In this document: positions 38,582 to 47,372 of the stretch, piece after piece | How the letters are laid out: each line of letters begins with the position of its first letter | Numbering within the stretch: the first letter of the stretch is position 1 | NCBI RefSeq assembly: GCF_000332295.1 | Contig: NZ_KB235930.1 | Span: 124,895 to 188,894, forward strand | DNA length: 64,000 nt | DNA from: Fortiea contorta PCC 7126 | Lineage (GTDB): Bacteria > Cyanobacteriota > Cyanobacteriia > Cyanobacteriales > Nostocaceae | Direction of reading: 5' to 3' | Notes under the pieces: model-generated | Seen by the model: the letters and a program-made list of their open reading frames with translations, nothing else | Told to the model about the DNA's origin: nothing | The model's database searches: none | Made by a program: the position numbers and the translations under genes

Positions 38582-39073
38582 ATGTCGCTATGTAGTGAAA
38601 ATTTAGATTGGCAATTTAAATCTAATGAGCTATATACACCAGTTTATCATAAAGGTGATTTAGTTGGTTTTTTTAAACAAGAATATGCTAGTGAAATCAT
38701 TAAATTTTTAAATGAGGAAGAAGTTTTATCAAAAGCATTAAAAATAGCTTGCACTGATCTAATTAGGAAGACTGGTGGTGATATTAGTCAAATCAAGCAA
38801 GTGATGAAAAAATATATCAAAATTAGTGAACGTCCGAAATATGGAACGAGAGCGATCGCTCTTTTGTTGGGTGAAAGACAAAAGGAGCTAGATTTGAATA
38901 ATCAAGAGTTTACTAAATTTTGTGATACTTTCAAATTATCACCCACAGAATTGAATAATATTTACGCTGGGGAAGCAGTTGAGGATATTTTATTAGCGCC
39001 ACTTTCGCGAATATTAGGGATGTCAAAGGAGCGGTTGTTAGAGGTACGGGATGGTGTGGAAGGAGAAACATAA
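38582..39073 (+). CDS. Unknown protein, 163 residues, possible helix-turn-helix C-terminus
   Basis: N-terminal ~85 residues contain YTPVYHKGDLVGFFKQEYAS and ACTDLIRKTGGDISQIKQVM. The C-terminal part (ALLLGERQKELDLNNQEFTK, then FKLSPTELNNIYAGEAVED) resembles the helix spacing of XRE-like folds, but this is weak. Lies between a regulator and a DUF2887-type nuclease gene on the same strand, 24 bases before the latter, so possibly co-transcribed with it. Confidence 0.65.
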   Translation: MSLCSENLDWQFKSNELYTPVYHKGDLVGFFKQEYASEIIKFLNEEEVLSKALKIACTDLIRKTGGDISQIKQVMKKYIKISERPKYGTRAIALLLGERQKELDLNNQEFTKFCDTFKLSPTELNNIYAGEAVEDILLAPLSRILGMSKERLLEVRDGVEGET

Positions 39074-39097
39074 ATCTGAGCAAATTATTCAAACCTA

Positions 39098-39922
39098 GTG
39101 AAAACAGACAGCATTTTCTACCGCCTATTTCAAGAATTTCCTCATATCTTCTTTGAACTAATCGGGAATTCTCCTGCTCAAGCTAACATTTATCAGTTCT
39201 CATCTGTTGAAATTAAACAAACAGCATTCAGAATCGATGGTGTATTTGTCCCCATACAAGGAGATAGTCACCCGATTTATTTCGCTGAAGTCCAGTTTCA
39301 AACAGATAGCAAAATATACTCACGACTATTTGCAGAAGTATGTCTATATCTCCGTCAGAACCAACCGCAAAATGACTGGGGTGCTGTAGTTTTGTATCCT
39401 AGTCGGAGTGTTGATGTAGGAGATATCAAACACTACCGGGAGTTTTTCTCCAGTCAACGTGTCAAGCGTATTTATATAGATGAATTAGGAGAAAGTGCCT
39501 CTTTACCAATTGGCGTGGCAACCGCTAAATTAGTAGTTGAGTCAGAGGATTCAACAGCAATCGTGCAAGCCAGAGAGTTGATCGACAGAACTAAGCGAGA
39601 ATCAAACTCTCAATCACGGCAGAAGTTATTACAATTAATAGAGACCATCTTGTTGTACAAGTTTCCCAACATGAGTAGGGAGGACGTAGAGAAAATGTTT
39701 GGATTAAGCGAGTTAAAGCAAACAAAATTTTATCAAGAAGTTTTTCAAGAAGGTGTTGAACAAGGTGTTGAACAAGGTATTGAACAAGGGGTCTACAGGG
39801 AAAAATTAAGAACGATATCTCGGTTGTTAAAATTAGGGTTTTCTATAGAACAAGTAGCCGAAGCGGTAGATTTGAGTCTTGCAGAAGTTAGAAAAGTGGT
39901 GAATGGTTTTGAGAATGTATGA
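39098..39922 (+). CDS. DUF2887 / Rpn-family putative PD-(D/E)XK nuclease
   Basis: 274 residues from GTG 39098. FYRLFQEFPHIFFELIG opens the family; FRIDGVFVP and IYFAEVQFQTDSKIYSRLF supply the D...ExQ-type nuclease core (Asp in RIDGVF, Glu in AEVQF). The C-terminal region carries the repeated EGVEQGVEQGIEQGV stretch and a terminal HTH-like segment LGFSIEQVAEAVDLSLAEVR. Such proteins are abundant, often variable, in filamentous cyanobacteria and are related to recombination-promoting nucleases; biological role here is unproven. Confidence 0.85.
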   Translation: MKTDSIFYRLFQEFPHIFFELIGNSPAQANIYQFSSVEIKQTAFRIDGVFVPIQGDSHPIYFAEVQFQTDSKIYSRLFAEVCLYLRQNQPQNDWGAVVLYPSRSVDVGDIKHYREFFSSQRVKRIYIDELGESASLPIGVATAKLVVESEDSTAIVQARELIDRTKRESNSQSRQKLLQLIETILLYKFPNMSREDVEKMFGLSELKQTKFYQEVFQEGVEQGVEQGIEQGVYREKLRTISRLLKLGFSIEQVAEAVDLSLAEVRKVVNGFENV

Positions 39923-40116
39923 TCGCTACAGTCTAGGTTAAAGCAGAAATTAAGTTAGATTAATAGTACTGCAGTACTAAATTTTTAGCAGCAAATGATA
40001 TTGAATGTGCTTGTGAGAAATTTCCCACGAAGATTTTTTGGGTTAAATTTTGTTAAGATTGACACGGCGTTAGTACATCTTCCCCAAATACCAATCCCCT
40101 ACCTGAGAGAAACTTG

Positions 40117-41811
40117 ATGCTGCGACTCGAACATATAAGTAAAATATACCCTACAGGTGAAGTTCTCAAAGATATCAACTGGGAAGTCAAACCAGGCGAT
40201 CGCATTGGCTTAGTCGGTGTCAACGGTGCGGGAAAGTCCACCCAATTGAAAATCATCTCTGGGGAAATGGAACCCACCGCAGGTGAAATCATTCGTCCTG
40301 CTAGCCTACATATAGCTTACCTTAACCAGGAATTTGAGGTAGACCCCAGCCGCACTGTCAGAGAAGAATTTTGGACAGTATTCAAGGAAGCGAACCAAGT
40401 CCAGCTATCTTTGGCGCAGGTAACGCGAGAGATGGAAACCGCTACTCCAGAAGAATTAGACCAACTGATCAACAAGTTGGATCGCTTACAGCGTCAATTT
40501 GAGGCTTTGGATGGCTACGGTTTGGAGTCACGCATTGGGAAAATTTTACCAGAAATGGGATTTGAACCAGAAGATGGCGATCGCCTCGTCAGCGCTTTCT
40601 CTGGTGGTTGGCAAATGCGAATGAGTTTAGGTAAAATCCTGCTACAAAAGCCTGATTTATTGCTGCTGGACGAACCGACAAACCATCTAGACCTAGAAAC
40701 CATTGAGTGGCTGGAAAATTACCTCAGAGGACTCATTACCCCAATGGTCATAGTTTCTCATGACCGGGAATTTCTCGACCGCCTCTGCACCCAAATTGTG
40801 GAAACTGAACGTGGTGTATCCGCTAATTACCTTGGTAATTACTCAGCCTACCTTTTACAAAAAGCTGAAAACCAATCAGCACAACTGAGTGCTTATGAAC
40901 GCCAGCAAAAAGAATTAGAGAAACAGCAAACCTTTGTTGATCGATTTCGCGCCAGTGCTACCCGCAGTACCCAAGCTAAAAGCCGAGAAAAGCAGTTAGA
41001 CAAAGTTGAGCGCATCGAAGCACCCACAGCTGGAGTCAGAACCTTACAATTCCGTTTTCCCCCCGCACCTCGCAGTGGGCGTGAGGTGGTGCAAATTAAA
41101 GATTTAACTCATATCTATGGTGATAAAATCCTCTTTTTAGCAGCGAATCTCTTAATTGAAAGAGGCGATCGCATTGCTTTCTTAGGCCCCAATGGCGCCG
41201 GAAAATCAACGCTGCTGAGAATAATTATGGGTACAGAACCGCCCACCGAAGGAAGTGTCACCCTAGGTGAACATAATGTTATTCCTGGTTACTTTGAGCA
41301 AAATCAAGCGGAAGCTTTGGATTTGAAGAAAACAGTCATGGAAACCATCCATGATGAAGTTCCTGATTGGAAAAACGAAGAAGTCCGCACACTTTTAGGT
41401 AGCTTTCTCTTCACTGGCGACACCGTATTTAAACAGGTGGGAGCATTAAGTGGAGGAGAAAAAGCTCGTCTTGCTTTAGCGAAAATGCTCTTACGTCCAG
41501 CGAATTTACTAATATTAGATGAGCCGACAAACCACCTAGATATTCCAGCGAAAGAAATGCTGGAAGAAGCTATCAAAAACTATGATGGTACGGCTATTGT
41601 AGTTTCCCATGACCGCTATTTTATTTCTCAAGTAGCTAACAAAATTGTGGAGATTCGTGATGGTGAATTCCGCGTTTATTTAGGAAATTATCATTACTAT
41701 CTAGAAAAAATTGCCGAAGAACAAGAGCAAGCTAAATTAGCGGCGATCGCTGCGGAAAAAGCTGCCAAAAAATCTGCTAAAACTGCCAAAACTTCTGCAA
41801 AACGCAAGTAA
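40117..41811 (+). CDS. ABC-F family ATPase (ribosome-associated type)
   Basis: 564 residues from ATG 40117 (MLRLEHISKIYPTGEVLKDI); a TTG three bases earlier is in frame. Two ABC domains in one chain without membrane helices: Walker A GVNGAGKST and GPNGAGKST, signatures FSGGWQMRM and LSGGEKARL, Walker B LLLLDEPTNHLD and LLILDEPTNHLD. The inter-domain helical linker (about 240-310; RFRASATRSTQAKSREKQLD) is the P-site-tRNA interaction motif of ABC-F proteins. Ends in a Lys/Ala-rich coiled-coil tail. Probably a translation factor acting on stalled or starved ribosomes. Confidence 0.93.
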   Translation: MLRLEHISKIYPTGEVLKDINWEVKPGDRIGLVGVNGAGKSTQLKIISGEMEPTAGEIIRPASLHIAYLNQEFEVDPSRTVREEFWTVFKEANQVQLSLAQVTREMETATPEELDQLINKLDRLQRQFEALDGYGLESRIGKILPEMGFEPEDGDRLVSAFSGGWQMRMSLGKILLQKPDLLLLDEPTNHLDLETIEWLENYLRGLITPMVIVSHDREFLDRLCTQIVETERGVSANYLGNYSAYLLQKAENQSAQLSAYERQQKELEKQQTFVDRFRASATRSTQAKSREKQLDKVERIEAPTAGVRTLQFRFPPAPRSGREVVQIKDLTHIYGDKILFLAANLLIERGDRIAFLGPNGAGKSTLLRIIMGTEPPTEGSVTLGEHNVIPGYFEQNQAEALDLKKTVMETIHDEVPDWKNEEVRTLLGSFLFTGDTVFKQVGALSGGEKARLALAKMLLRPANLLILDEPTNHLDIPAKEMLEEAIKNYDGTAIVVSHDRYFISQVANKIVEIRDGEFRVYLGNYHYYLEKIAEEQEQAKLAAIAAEKAAKKSAKTAKTSAKRK

Positions 41812-42225
41812 GGAGAGATATACATAGCATTCTCATTTGGTGATGGTACTTCCCTTTGAAGATAAAGGAAAAGATGTGTACCTCACGCGATTGAGAACTG
41901 CTATATCACTCCTTGGTGATTAGTAGAAATTGATGTTGTTAACAAGAAACCGCAAGTGCACTATTTGCGGTAAAAAATAATTATTAACTAAAATTTTCGT
42001 TGCTAGCTGAATAATTATATAGAAAAAACTATCAATACAGTATGAATAAAGACTGCTAGTCCCACCTAATTATCACAAAAAATACGCAATAATCTCAAAA
42101 GTTAAAAAAAATCTAAGAAAAATTTAAATCATTCATAAAACAAGTTATTAAGCAGAAATTCACTTGCGGCGGCGATTAGCAATGGTATCATTCGGGTATT
42201 ACAAAAAGTAAAGGGCAATTTTACT
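41812..42225. other. Gene-free stretch between ABC-F and gpmI genes
   Basis: 414 AT-rich bases. A hairpin ACCGCAA/TTGCGGT (41949-41955 with 41965-41971) is the only obvious structure and may terminate the ABC-F transcript, though an A-run rather than a T-run follows. The 3' ~200 bases should hold the gpmI promoter; no clear hexamers assigned. Confidence 0.5.
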
Positions 42226-43824
42226 ATGACCAAAGCACCTGTTGCTCCTGTGGTGCTAGTCATTTTAGACGGATGGGGCTACTGCGAGGAAAAGCGAGGA
42301 AATGCTATTGCCGCCGCTAAAACTCCAGTCATGGATAGCCTATGGGCAGCCTATCCCCACACCCTCATTCGCACGTCAGGAAAAGCCGTGGGGCTGCCAG
42401 AGGGACAAATGGGCAACTCAGAAGTTGGTCATTTGAACATCGGCGCTGGGCGAGTAGTACCCCAAGAATTGGTACGTATCTCCGACGCCGTTGAAGATGG
42501 TTCTATCCTCAATAACCCAGCACTTGTCAAAATTTGCCAAGAAGTTAGCGATCGCAATGGCAAACTACATCTAGTTGGGCTTTGTTCTGAAGGTGGGGTA
42601 CATTCTCACATCAGCCACCTATTCGGGTTACTTGACTTAGCCAAGCATGAGCGAATTTCTGAAGTTTGTATCCACGCGATTACTGATGGTCGTGACACCA
42701 CGCCAAAAGAGGGTGTAAACGCCATCGGTTTACTGCAAGATTATTTAGACCGCATCGGCATCGGGCGGATAGCCACCATCAGCGGGCGCTACTACGCAAT
42801 GGATCGAGATCACCGTTGGGATCGGGTCAAACGCGCCTATGATGTGATGACACAGGATGGTGCTCTTAGCGATCGCACAGCTTTAGAAGTATTGAAAGCA
42901 TCCTATGCAGAAGGGGTGACAGACGAATTCATCGTTCCACAACGCATTGCTGCCGGTGCCATAGAGCCAGGGGACGGCGTGATATTTTTTAACTTCCGCC
43001 CTGATCGCGCCAGACAGTTAACACAAGCTTTTGTCAGCCCAAACTTTACGGGCTTTGACAGAGAGCAAATCGCACCGCTATCTTTTGCCACCTTCACGCA
43101 ATACGATTCTGACTTACCCGTGGCTGTAGCTTTTACACCTCAAAATCTCAGTAATATTCTGGGTGAAGTCATAGCCAACCATGATTTAAAACAGTTTCGC
43201 ACCGCCGAAACCGAAAAATACGCCCACGTCACCTATTTCTTTAATGGCGGTCTGGAAGAACCTTTCCCAGGAGAAGACAGGGAATTGGTAAGTAGTCCGA
43301 TGGTGGCGACTTACGACAAAGCCCCAGCGATGTCAGCAGAAAAGGTCACAGATGTAGCGATCTCGGCGCTGGAAAAGTGCATCTACTCTCTAGTAGTGAT
43401 TAATTATGCTAATCCAGACATGGTGGGGCATACTGGGCAGATAGAAGCGACCATCGTCGGTGTAGAAAAGGTGGATCGCTGCTTGGGTCGTCTACTCGCT
43501 AGCATCACCAAAGTCGGGGGTACAACAATTATTACTGCTGACCACGGTAACGCTGAGTATATGCTAGATGACGCAGGTAATCCTTGGACAGCCCACACTA
43601 CTAACCCTGTTCCCTTCATCTTGGTAGAAGGAGAGAGAGCAAAAATCCCTGGACATGGTGCCGATGTCGAACTGCGAAACGATGGTAAGTTAGCCGACAT
43701 TGCGCCGACAATTCTTGAAATTTTACAACTACCTCAGCCGCCGGAAATGACAGGGCGATCGCTTGTCAAAACTGCAGAATACGACGTGCAACGCGCTCGC
43801 ACTCCTGTGCAAGCAAGTATGTAA
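42226..43824 (+). CDS. gpmI: 2,3-bisphosphoglycerate-independent phosphoglycerate mutase
   Basis: 532 residues; interconverts 3- and 2-phosphoglycerate in glycolysis with two Mn ions. LVILDGWGYCEEKRGNAI, catalytic Ser in PEGQMGNSEVGHLNIGAGR, HAITDGRDTTPK, NYANPDMVGHTGQIEATIVG and IITADHGNAEYML with DAGNPWTAHTTNPVPFI supply metal and substrate ligands. Slightly longer than enterobacterial enzymes by a short C-terminal tail. Confidence 0.98.
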   Translation: MTKAPVAPVVLVILDGWGYCEEKRGNAIAAAKTPVMDSLWAAYPHTLIRTSGKAVGLPEGQMGNSEVGHLNIGAGRVVPQELVRISDAVEDGSILNNPALVKICQEVSDRNGKLHLVGLCSEGGVHSHISHLFGLLDLAKHERISEVCIHAITDGRDTTPKEGVNAIGLLQDYLDRIGIGRIATISGRYYAMDRDHRWDRVKRAYDVMTQDGALSDRTALEVLKASYAEGVTDEFIVPQRIAAGAIEPGDGVIFFNFRPDRARQLTQAFVSPNFTGFDREQIAPLSFATFTQYDSDLPVAVAFTPQNLSNILGEVIANHDLKQFRTAETEKYAHVTYFFNGGLEEPFPGEDRELVSSPMVATYDKAPAMSAEKVTDVAISALEKCIYSLVVINYANPDMVGHTGQIEATIVGVEKVDRCLGRLLASITKVGGTTIITADHGNAEYMLDDAGNPWTAHTTNPVPFILVEGERAKIPGHGADVELRNDGKLADIAPTILEILQLPQPPEMTGRSLVKTAEYDVQRARTPVQASM

Positions 43825-43832
43825 AATGGAAA

Positions 43833-43858
43833 ACAGTTAACTGTTAACAGTTAACTGT
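43833..43858. terminator. 26-bp perfect palindrome between gpmI and secG
   Basis: ACAGTTAACTGTT followed by AACAGTTAACTGT is perfectly self-complementary over 26 bases and also a tandem of GTTAACT units. Nine bases after the gpmI stop, so it could form a terminator-like cruciform/hairpin, although only TCTCTTCT follows. Confidence 0.5.
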
Positions 43859-43899
43859 CTCTTCTGTGTACAAATTTATTATCTATTTAGATTGCTACC

Positions 43900-44133
43900 A
43901 TGACAGTTTCTAACATTGTGCAAGGCATTTGGGCAGCTTCCGCCCTCGGTTTGATTGTGTTGGTGCTGTTGCATAGCCCCAAAGGCGACGGAATCGGCGC
44001 AATTGGCGGACAAGCCCAATTGTTTAGCAGCACTAAGAGTGCAGAAAATACTTTGAACCGAGTTACATGGGCCCTGACAGTAATTTTTATGGGTTTGACA
44101 ACAGTTTTAAGCGCTGGTTGGTTGCCTAAATAA
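43900..44133 (+). CDS. secG: Preprotein translocase subunit SecG
   Basis: 77 residues with two transmembrane helices (about 5-24 and 53-73). MTVSNIVQGIWAASALGLIV, HSPKGDGIGAIGGQAQLFSS and KSAENTLNRVTWALTVIFM are the family hallmark. Partner of SecY/SecE. gpmI-secG adjacency is common in cyanobacteria. Confidence 0.95.
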   Translation: MTVSNIVQGIWAASALGLIVLVLLHSPKGDGIGAIGGQAQLFSSTKSAENTLNRVTWALTVIFMGLTTVLSAGWLPK

Positions 44134-44135
44134 GT

Positions 44136-44894
44136 ATGGGGAGAAAATCCCGATACCCAACACCTAATAACCCGAAAAATTATCTAATTTGGCGGCGCTT
44201 GATAGCAGTTCTGGCCTTATCTATTGGCGCAGGGCTGCTTGTCATTTTCACCAACCTGTCATCTCCCGCTTTATTGACAAAATCACCAAAACATGAACTA
44301 AAATTAGCAATTTCTCTCCCCACCCCCTCGTCTTCCCATCCTCTACCGCCCACATTAACAAAATGGCAAGACACCACCAATAGCGGCGACTATTTTGACC
44401 AAGTTACGCCTACCCAGGTTGGTTATCTAGTTTGGTCACGGTTTCCAATTCGCGTCTATATAGAACCCCAAGCAAAAGTCTGGATTCAAGGTGTTCTACA
44501 AGCCGTACAAGAGTGGAATAATTATTTACCTTTGCTGGTAGTCAAACAGCCAGAAACGGCTGATATTCAAATTTTGAGAAAAGTGCCACCCTTACAAGGA
44601 AAGCCACTCCGGGCGCGCTCTGCTCAAACTAGTTATGAATTTTATATTAACAACCATGTTTTATCTCACCGTTTCACTATCTTGTTGAGTCCCAGTCAAA
44701 CGGGCGAGTATGTCCCTGCGGCTATTCGTCACGAACTTGGTCACGCTTTGGGAATTTGGGGACACAGCTTGCTGCCAACAGATGCTCTCTATTTTTCCCA
44801 AGTGCGTCAACCACCGCTGATTTCGCCCAGAGATATCAACACCTTAAAAAAGGTATATGAACAGCCAACTAGTTTAGGCTGGTCTTTAAAATAA
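44136..44894 (+). CDS. Membrane-anchored metzincin-like zinc protease
   Basis: 252 residues starting 2 bases after secG. A hydrophobic anchor (about 22-45) follows a basic N-terminus, then VWSRFPIRVYIEPQAKVWIQ and the zinc motif RHELGHALGIWGHS (about residues 204-217). In classical matrixins the third His follows the Gly after two residues; here three residues intervene (G-I-W-G-H), a variant seen in bacterial matrixin-like proteins. PTDALYFSQVRQPPLISPRD may supply the Met-turn-equivalent region, though no clear Met is visible. Likely extracytoplasmic. Confidence 0.78.
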   Translation: MGRKSRYPTPNNPKNYLIWRRLIAVLALSIGAGLLVIFTNLSSPALLTKSPKHELKLAISLPTPSSSHPLPPTLTKWQDTTNSGDYFDQVTPTQVGYLVWSRFPIRVYIEPQAKVWIQGVLQAVQEWNNYLPLLVVKQPETADIQILRKVPPLQGKPLRARSAQTSYEFYINNHVLSHRFTILLSPSQTGEYVPAAIRHELGHALGIWGHSLLPTDALYFSQVRQPPLISPRDINTLKKVYEQPTSLGWSLK

Positions 44895-44906
44895 TCAGTT
44901 TTAGAA

Positions 44907-44980
44907 TGGCTCAGGTCGGATTTGAACCAACGACCCCAGGCTTATGAGTCCCGTGCTCTAACCAACTGAGCTACTGAGCC
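44907..44980 (-). tRNA. tRNA-Met (CAU), elongator type
   Basis: 74 nt. Acceptor GGCTCAG pairs with CTGAGCC, D-arm GCTCAGTTGGTTAGAGC, anticodon loop CTCATAA (anticodon CAU), T-arm GTTGGTTCAAATCCGAC, discriminator A. CCA is not encoded. The first acceptor pair G-C and D-arm resemble elongator rather than initiator tRNA-Met. Confidence 0.95.
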
Positions 44981-45131
44981 AAGCTGAATCTCACGCTTCA
45001 TCAGTGTAGCATGAGCAATTAGCGATCGCTAGCCTCATGGGCTACAAATTCTCTCAAATCCCAATTAAAAACAGTAAGAGAGAGAGTTAACTCCCTCCCT
45101 CAAAGCATGGTTAAGTTATGGACAACTAGCA

Positions 45132-47372
45132 CTAGATGCGACTAGCAAGTAAGGCAACTGGATTAACAGCACCCTTACCTGCTGGATGGATTTCAAAATG
45201 GGTGTGTGGCCCGGTACTAAAACCAGTGCTACCCATTAAAGCAATTGTTTCACCTTGGCGCACCTGCTGACCCGCCCGTACGAGTAGCTTGCTGTTGTGA
45301 CCGTAGCGAGTCATGCTGCCGTCAGGATGGCGGATGTCTACAAGATTACCGTAGCCACCATTGTTCCAGCCAGATTTTTCGATGACACCATCGGCTGATG
45401 CGTAAATTGGTGTACCAACAGCATTAGCAATGTCAATTCCCTTGTGTGGGCGTCCCCAACGCATACCGAAACCGGAGGTTAAAACGCCTTTTGCGGGCCA
45501 TGCATAAGCCGCAGAGGAGGTAGATGGAGGGGGAGTAGCTTCATCTATTGTCCTGGGCAGGTATTGATCTACTGCTGCCAAGGGTGGTAACTGTGGAGAT
45601 ACTCTAGTGCCTCGCATCCTGCCTAGGGAGTCTGAAGCATTAACGCCGGAGGGGACGACCAAACGAGAACGAGACTCATCAGGTGACTGACCACCGGCTT
45701 GGTTGGGCAGAAACTCTGGGTTGATTGGCTCGTTGGGTCGAGTCGCCCGATATGGTAATTGAGCGGGTTGAGCACCGTAGTTAACAGTGCCTACAGGAGA
45801 AGGTACGGGAATCTGTACTGCATTCCGTAGAGCATTGGGGCTAGACACCGCAAAGTTGTTTGGGCTGGGAACAGGAACTGACACTGCAGCGCTGTCTGTT
45901 TCTGCGGTATCTGGCTCAATTACACCAGCTTGTTGAGCGCGGTATTTGTTCCGTAGCCTCTCAATTTCTGCTTGTAAACTCCGCAGCCGCTCATTACCTT
46001 TTGTTCTGGCGACCTTCTGGGGTTTTGTCTGCAACTGGATTTGAGCATAAGCTTTTGGCATGGGGGTATCACCACCGACGCCATAGGAATTACCTGAGCT
46101 AATATTTGTCCCTAGCTGGTTGTTTACACCTATGGGTGTTGGTACTGTGATGGTGCTGCTGTCACCAATAACCGATAACTGCGGCGCCATGGGTAGGTTC
46201 AAGTTAGCACTGGGTGCGTTGACTGAGGGAGCAGCTAACTTGGGAGTAATACTAGACTGCACAACAATGGGGTCAGTTGCTAACTGAGACTGGTTAGCGA
46301 TGCTGCGAGCAACCCCAGGAGCGGGAATGATCAGTTTTTGACTGATTTGCAGTTGATTGGGATTGGTGAGATTGTTTGCCCTGATGAGTTCTGATACGGA
46401 AATACCGTAGCGGCTAGCGATCGCTGCTAGTGTATCTCCTGGCTTCACTTCATAGCTTTCGGGATTGGGTAGGTTAGCTACTTTGAGTGTGGCTGTTTTG
46501 GGTGCTGTTAAGGTGGAATTGACAACTCCCGCCTGTTCTGTGCTGGATACTGGGTCAGTTTCCTTGGAATCAGCCACATTTGGCAACTGTTGTGTTGCTG
46601 TGTTGCTGACATTGATTTGTGCCGCTGTTTCTTCTACTGTTGAAGACGCCGACTCATTTGTAACTTTTGATAAATTTTTTGTCTCCCCAGACCGCAACTC
46701 CGCCAGACTCTTTCTTAGACGGTTCGATTTTTCCTGTAAGCGATTCAATGCAAATTCTTGCTGCGCTTTCAGTTGTGCATTGACTTCACTGTTAACGGCT
46801 TGATCTGCTGCTGGCTGGTTTGTCAGCGATTTGGTTTGAGAGCCGCTAAGACCGCTAGCGCTGGAGAGCTTTGTCACATCTCTGGGCTGGCTGACTGACG
46901 AACTTGGTACTGCTTGGGGGTGCAAATACAGCGAAGCTTTGACAGTTGCTGTTGATGCGGGAACTTGTACAGATTTTGCACCTGCGACTTGTAACTTAGC
47001 TTCAAGCCCAGGAACTTGCGAAATTGCTGTTGGTTCCACTATGACGGGGTTTGCCGGCACACTCGCTGATGAGACACTTTGAGCCTCTAACTTAGTGGTA
47101 GCAAATTTCATTTCCGTATCTGGAGCAGCAGGAATCGCTGAGGCTGCTTTTTGGCTACCGACAGGAGCTGCTGCTTGGGCTTGATCGCTTTGTCGAGTCA
47201 CCAAGAGGCTGGTTGCTCCCATCGAGATCGCTAGGCCAATCATGGCGAAGTTTGTCCGCGCCCGATGATTAGCTTTGGAATTTACTACATTGAGCTGCTC
47301 CACCGGGGCATCATCGCTGTTAGAAGTATTTTTCAGCACAGCCGTTACTCTCTTTTTCAATGCTCGTTTCAA
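45132..47372 (-). CDS. Peptidoglycan endopeptidase: LysM + M23
   Basis: 746 residues from TTG 47372. A perfect AGGAGG (47384-47379 on the minus strand) six bases upstream decides this start over the GTG at 47393, which lies before that site. Basic N-terminus, hydrophobic segment about 45-62 (FAMIGLAISMGATSLLVT), a long Ser/Thr/Gln-rich region with coiled-coil (about 205-235), LysM near 305-355 ([20 protein letters not shown]), another helical patch (RSLQAEIERLRNKYRAQQAG), and M23/LytM at about 625-740: FGMRWGRPHKGIDIAN and GPHTHFEIHPAG carry the zinc ligands. Probably splits cell-wall cross-links or, in filaments, remodels septa. Confidence 0.92.
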   Translation of the reverse strand: MKRALKKRVTAVLKNTSNSDDAPVEQLNVVNSKANHRARTNFAMIGLAISMGATSLLVTRQSDQAQAAAPVGSQKAASAIPAAPDTEMKFATTKLEAQSVSSASVPANPVIVEPTAISQVPGLEAKLQVAGAKSVQVPASTATVKASLYLHPQAVPSSSVSQPRDVTKLSSASGLSGSQTKSLTNQPAADQAVNSEVNAQLKAQQEFALNRLQEKSNRLRKSLAELRSGETKNLSKVTNESASSTVEETAAQINVSNTATQQLPNVADSKETDPVSSTEQAGVVNSTLTAPKTATLKVANLPNPESYEVKPGDTLAAIASRYGISVSELIRANNLTNPNQLQISQKLIIPAPGVARSIANQSQLATDPIVVQSSITPKLAAPSVNAPSANLNLPMAPQLSVIGDSSTITVPTPIGVNNQLGTNISSGNSYGVGGDTPMPKAYAQIQLQTKPQKVARTKGNERLRSLQAEIERLRNKYRAQQAGVIEPDTAETDSAAVSVPVPSPNNFAVSSPNALRNAVQIPVPSPVGTVNYGAQPAQLPYRATRPNEPINPEFLPNQAGGQSPDESRSRLVVPSGVNASDSLGRMRGTRVSPQLPPLAAVDQYLPRTIDEATPPPSTSSAAYAWPAKGVLTSGFGMRWGRPHKGIDIANAVGTPIYASADGVIEKSGWNNGGYGNLVDIRHPDGSMTRYGHNSKLLVRAGQQVRQGETIALMGSTGFSTGPHTHFEIHPAGKGAVNPVALLASRI

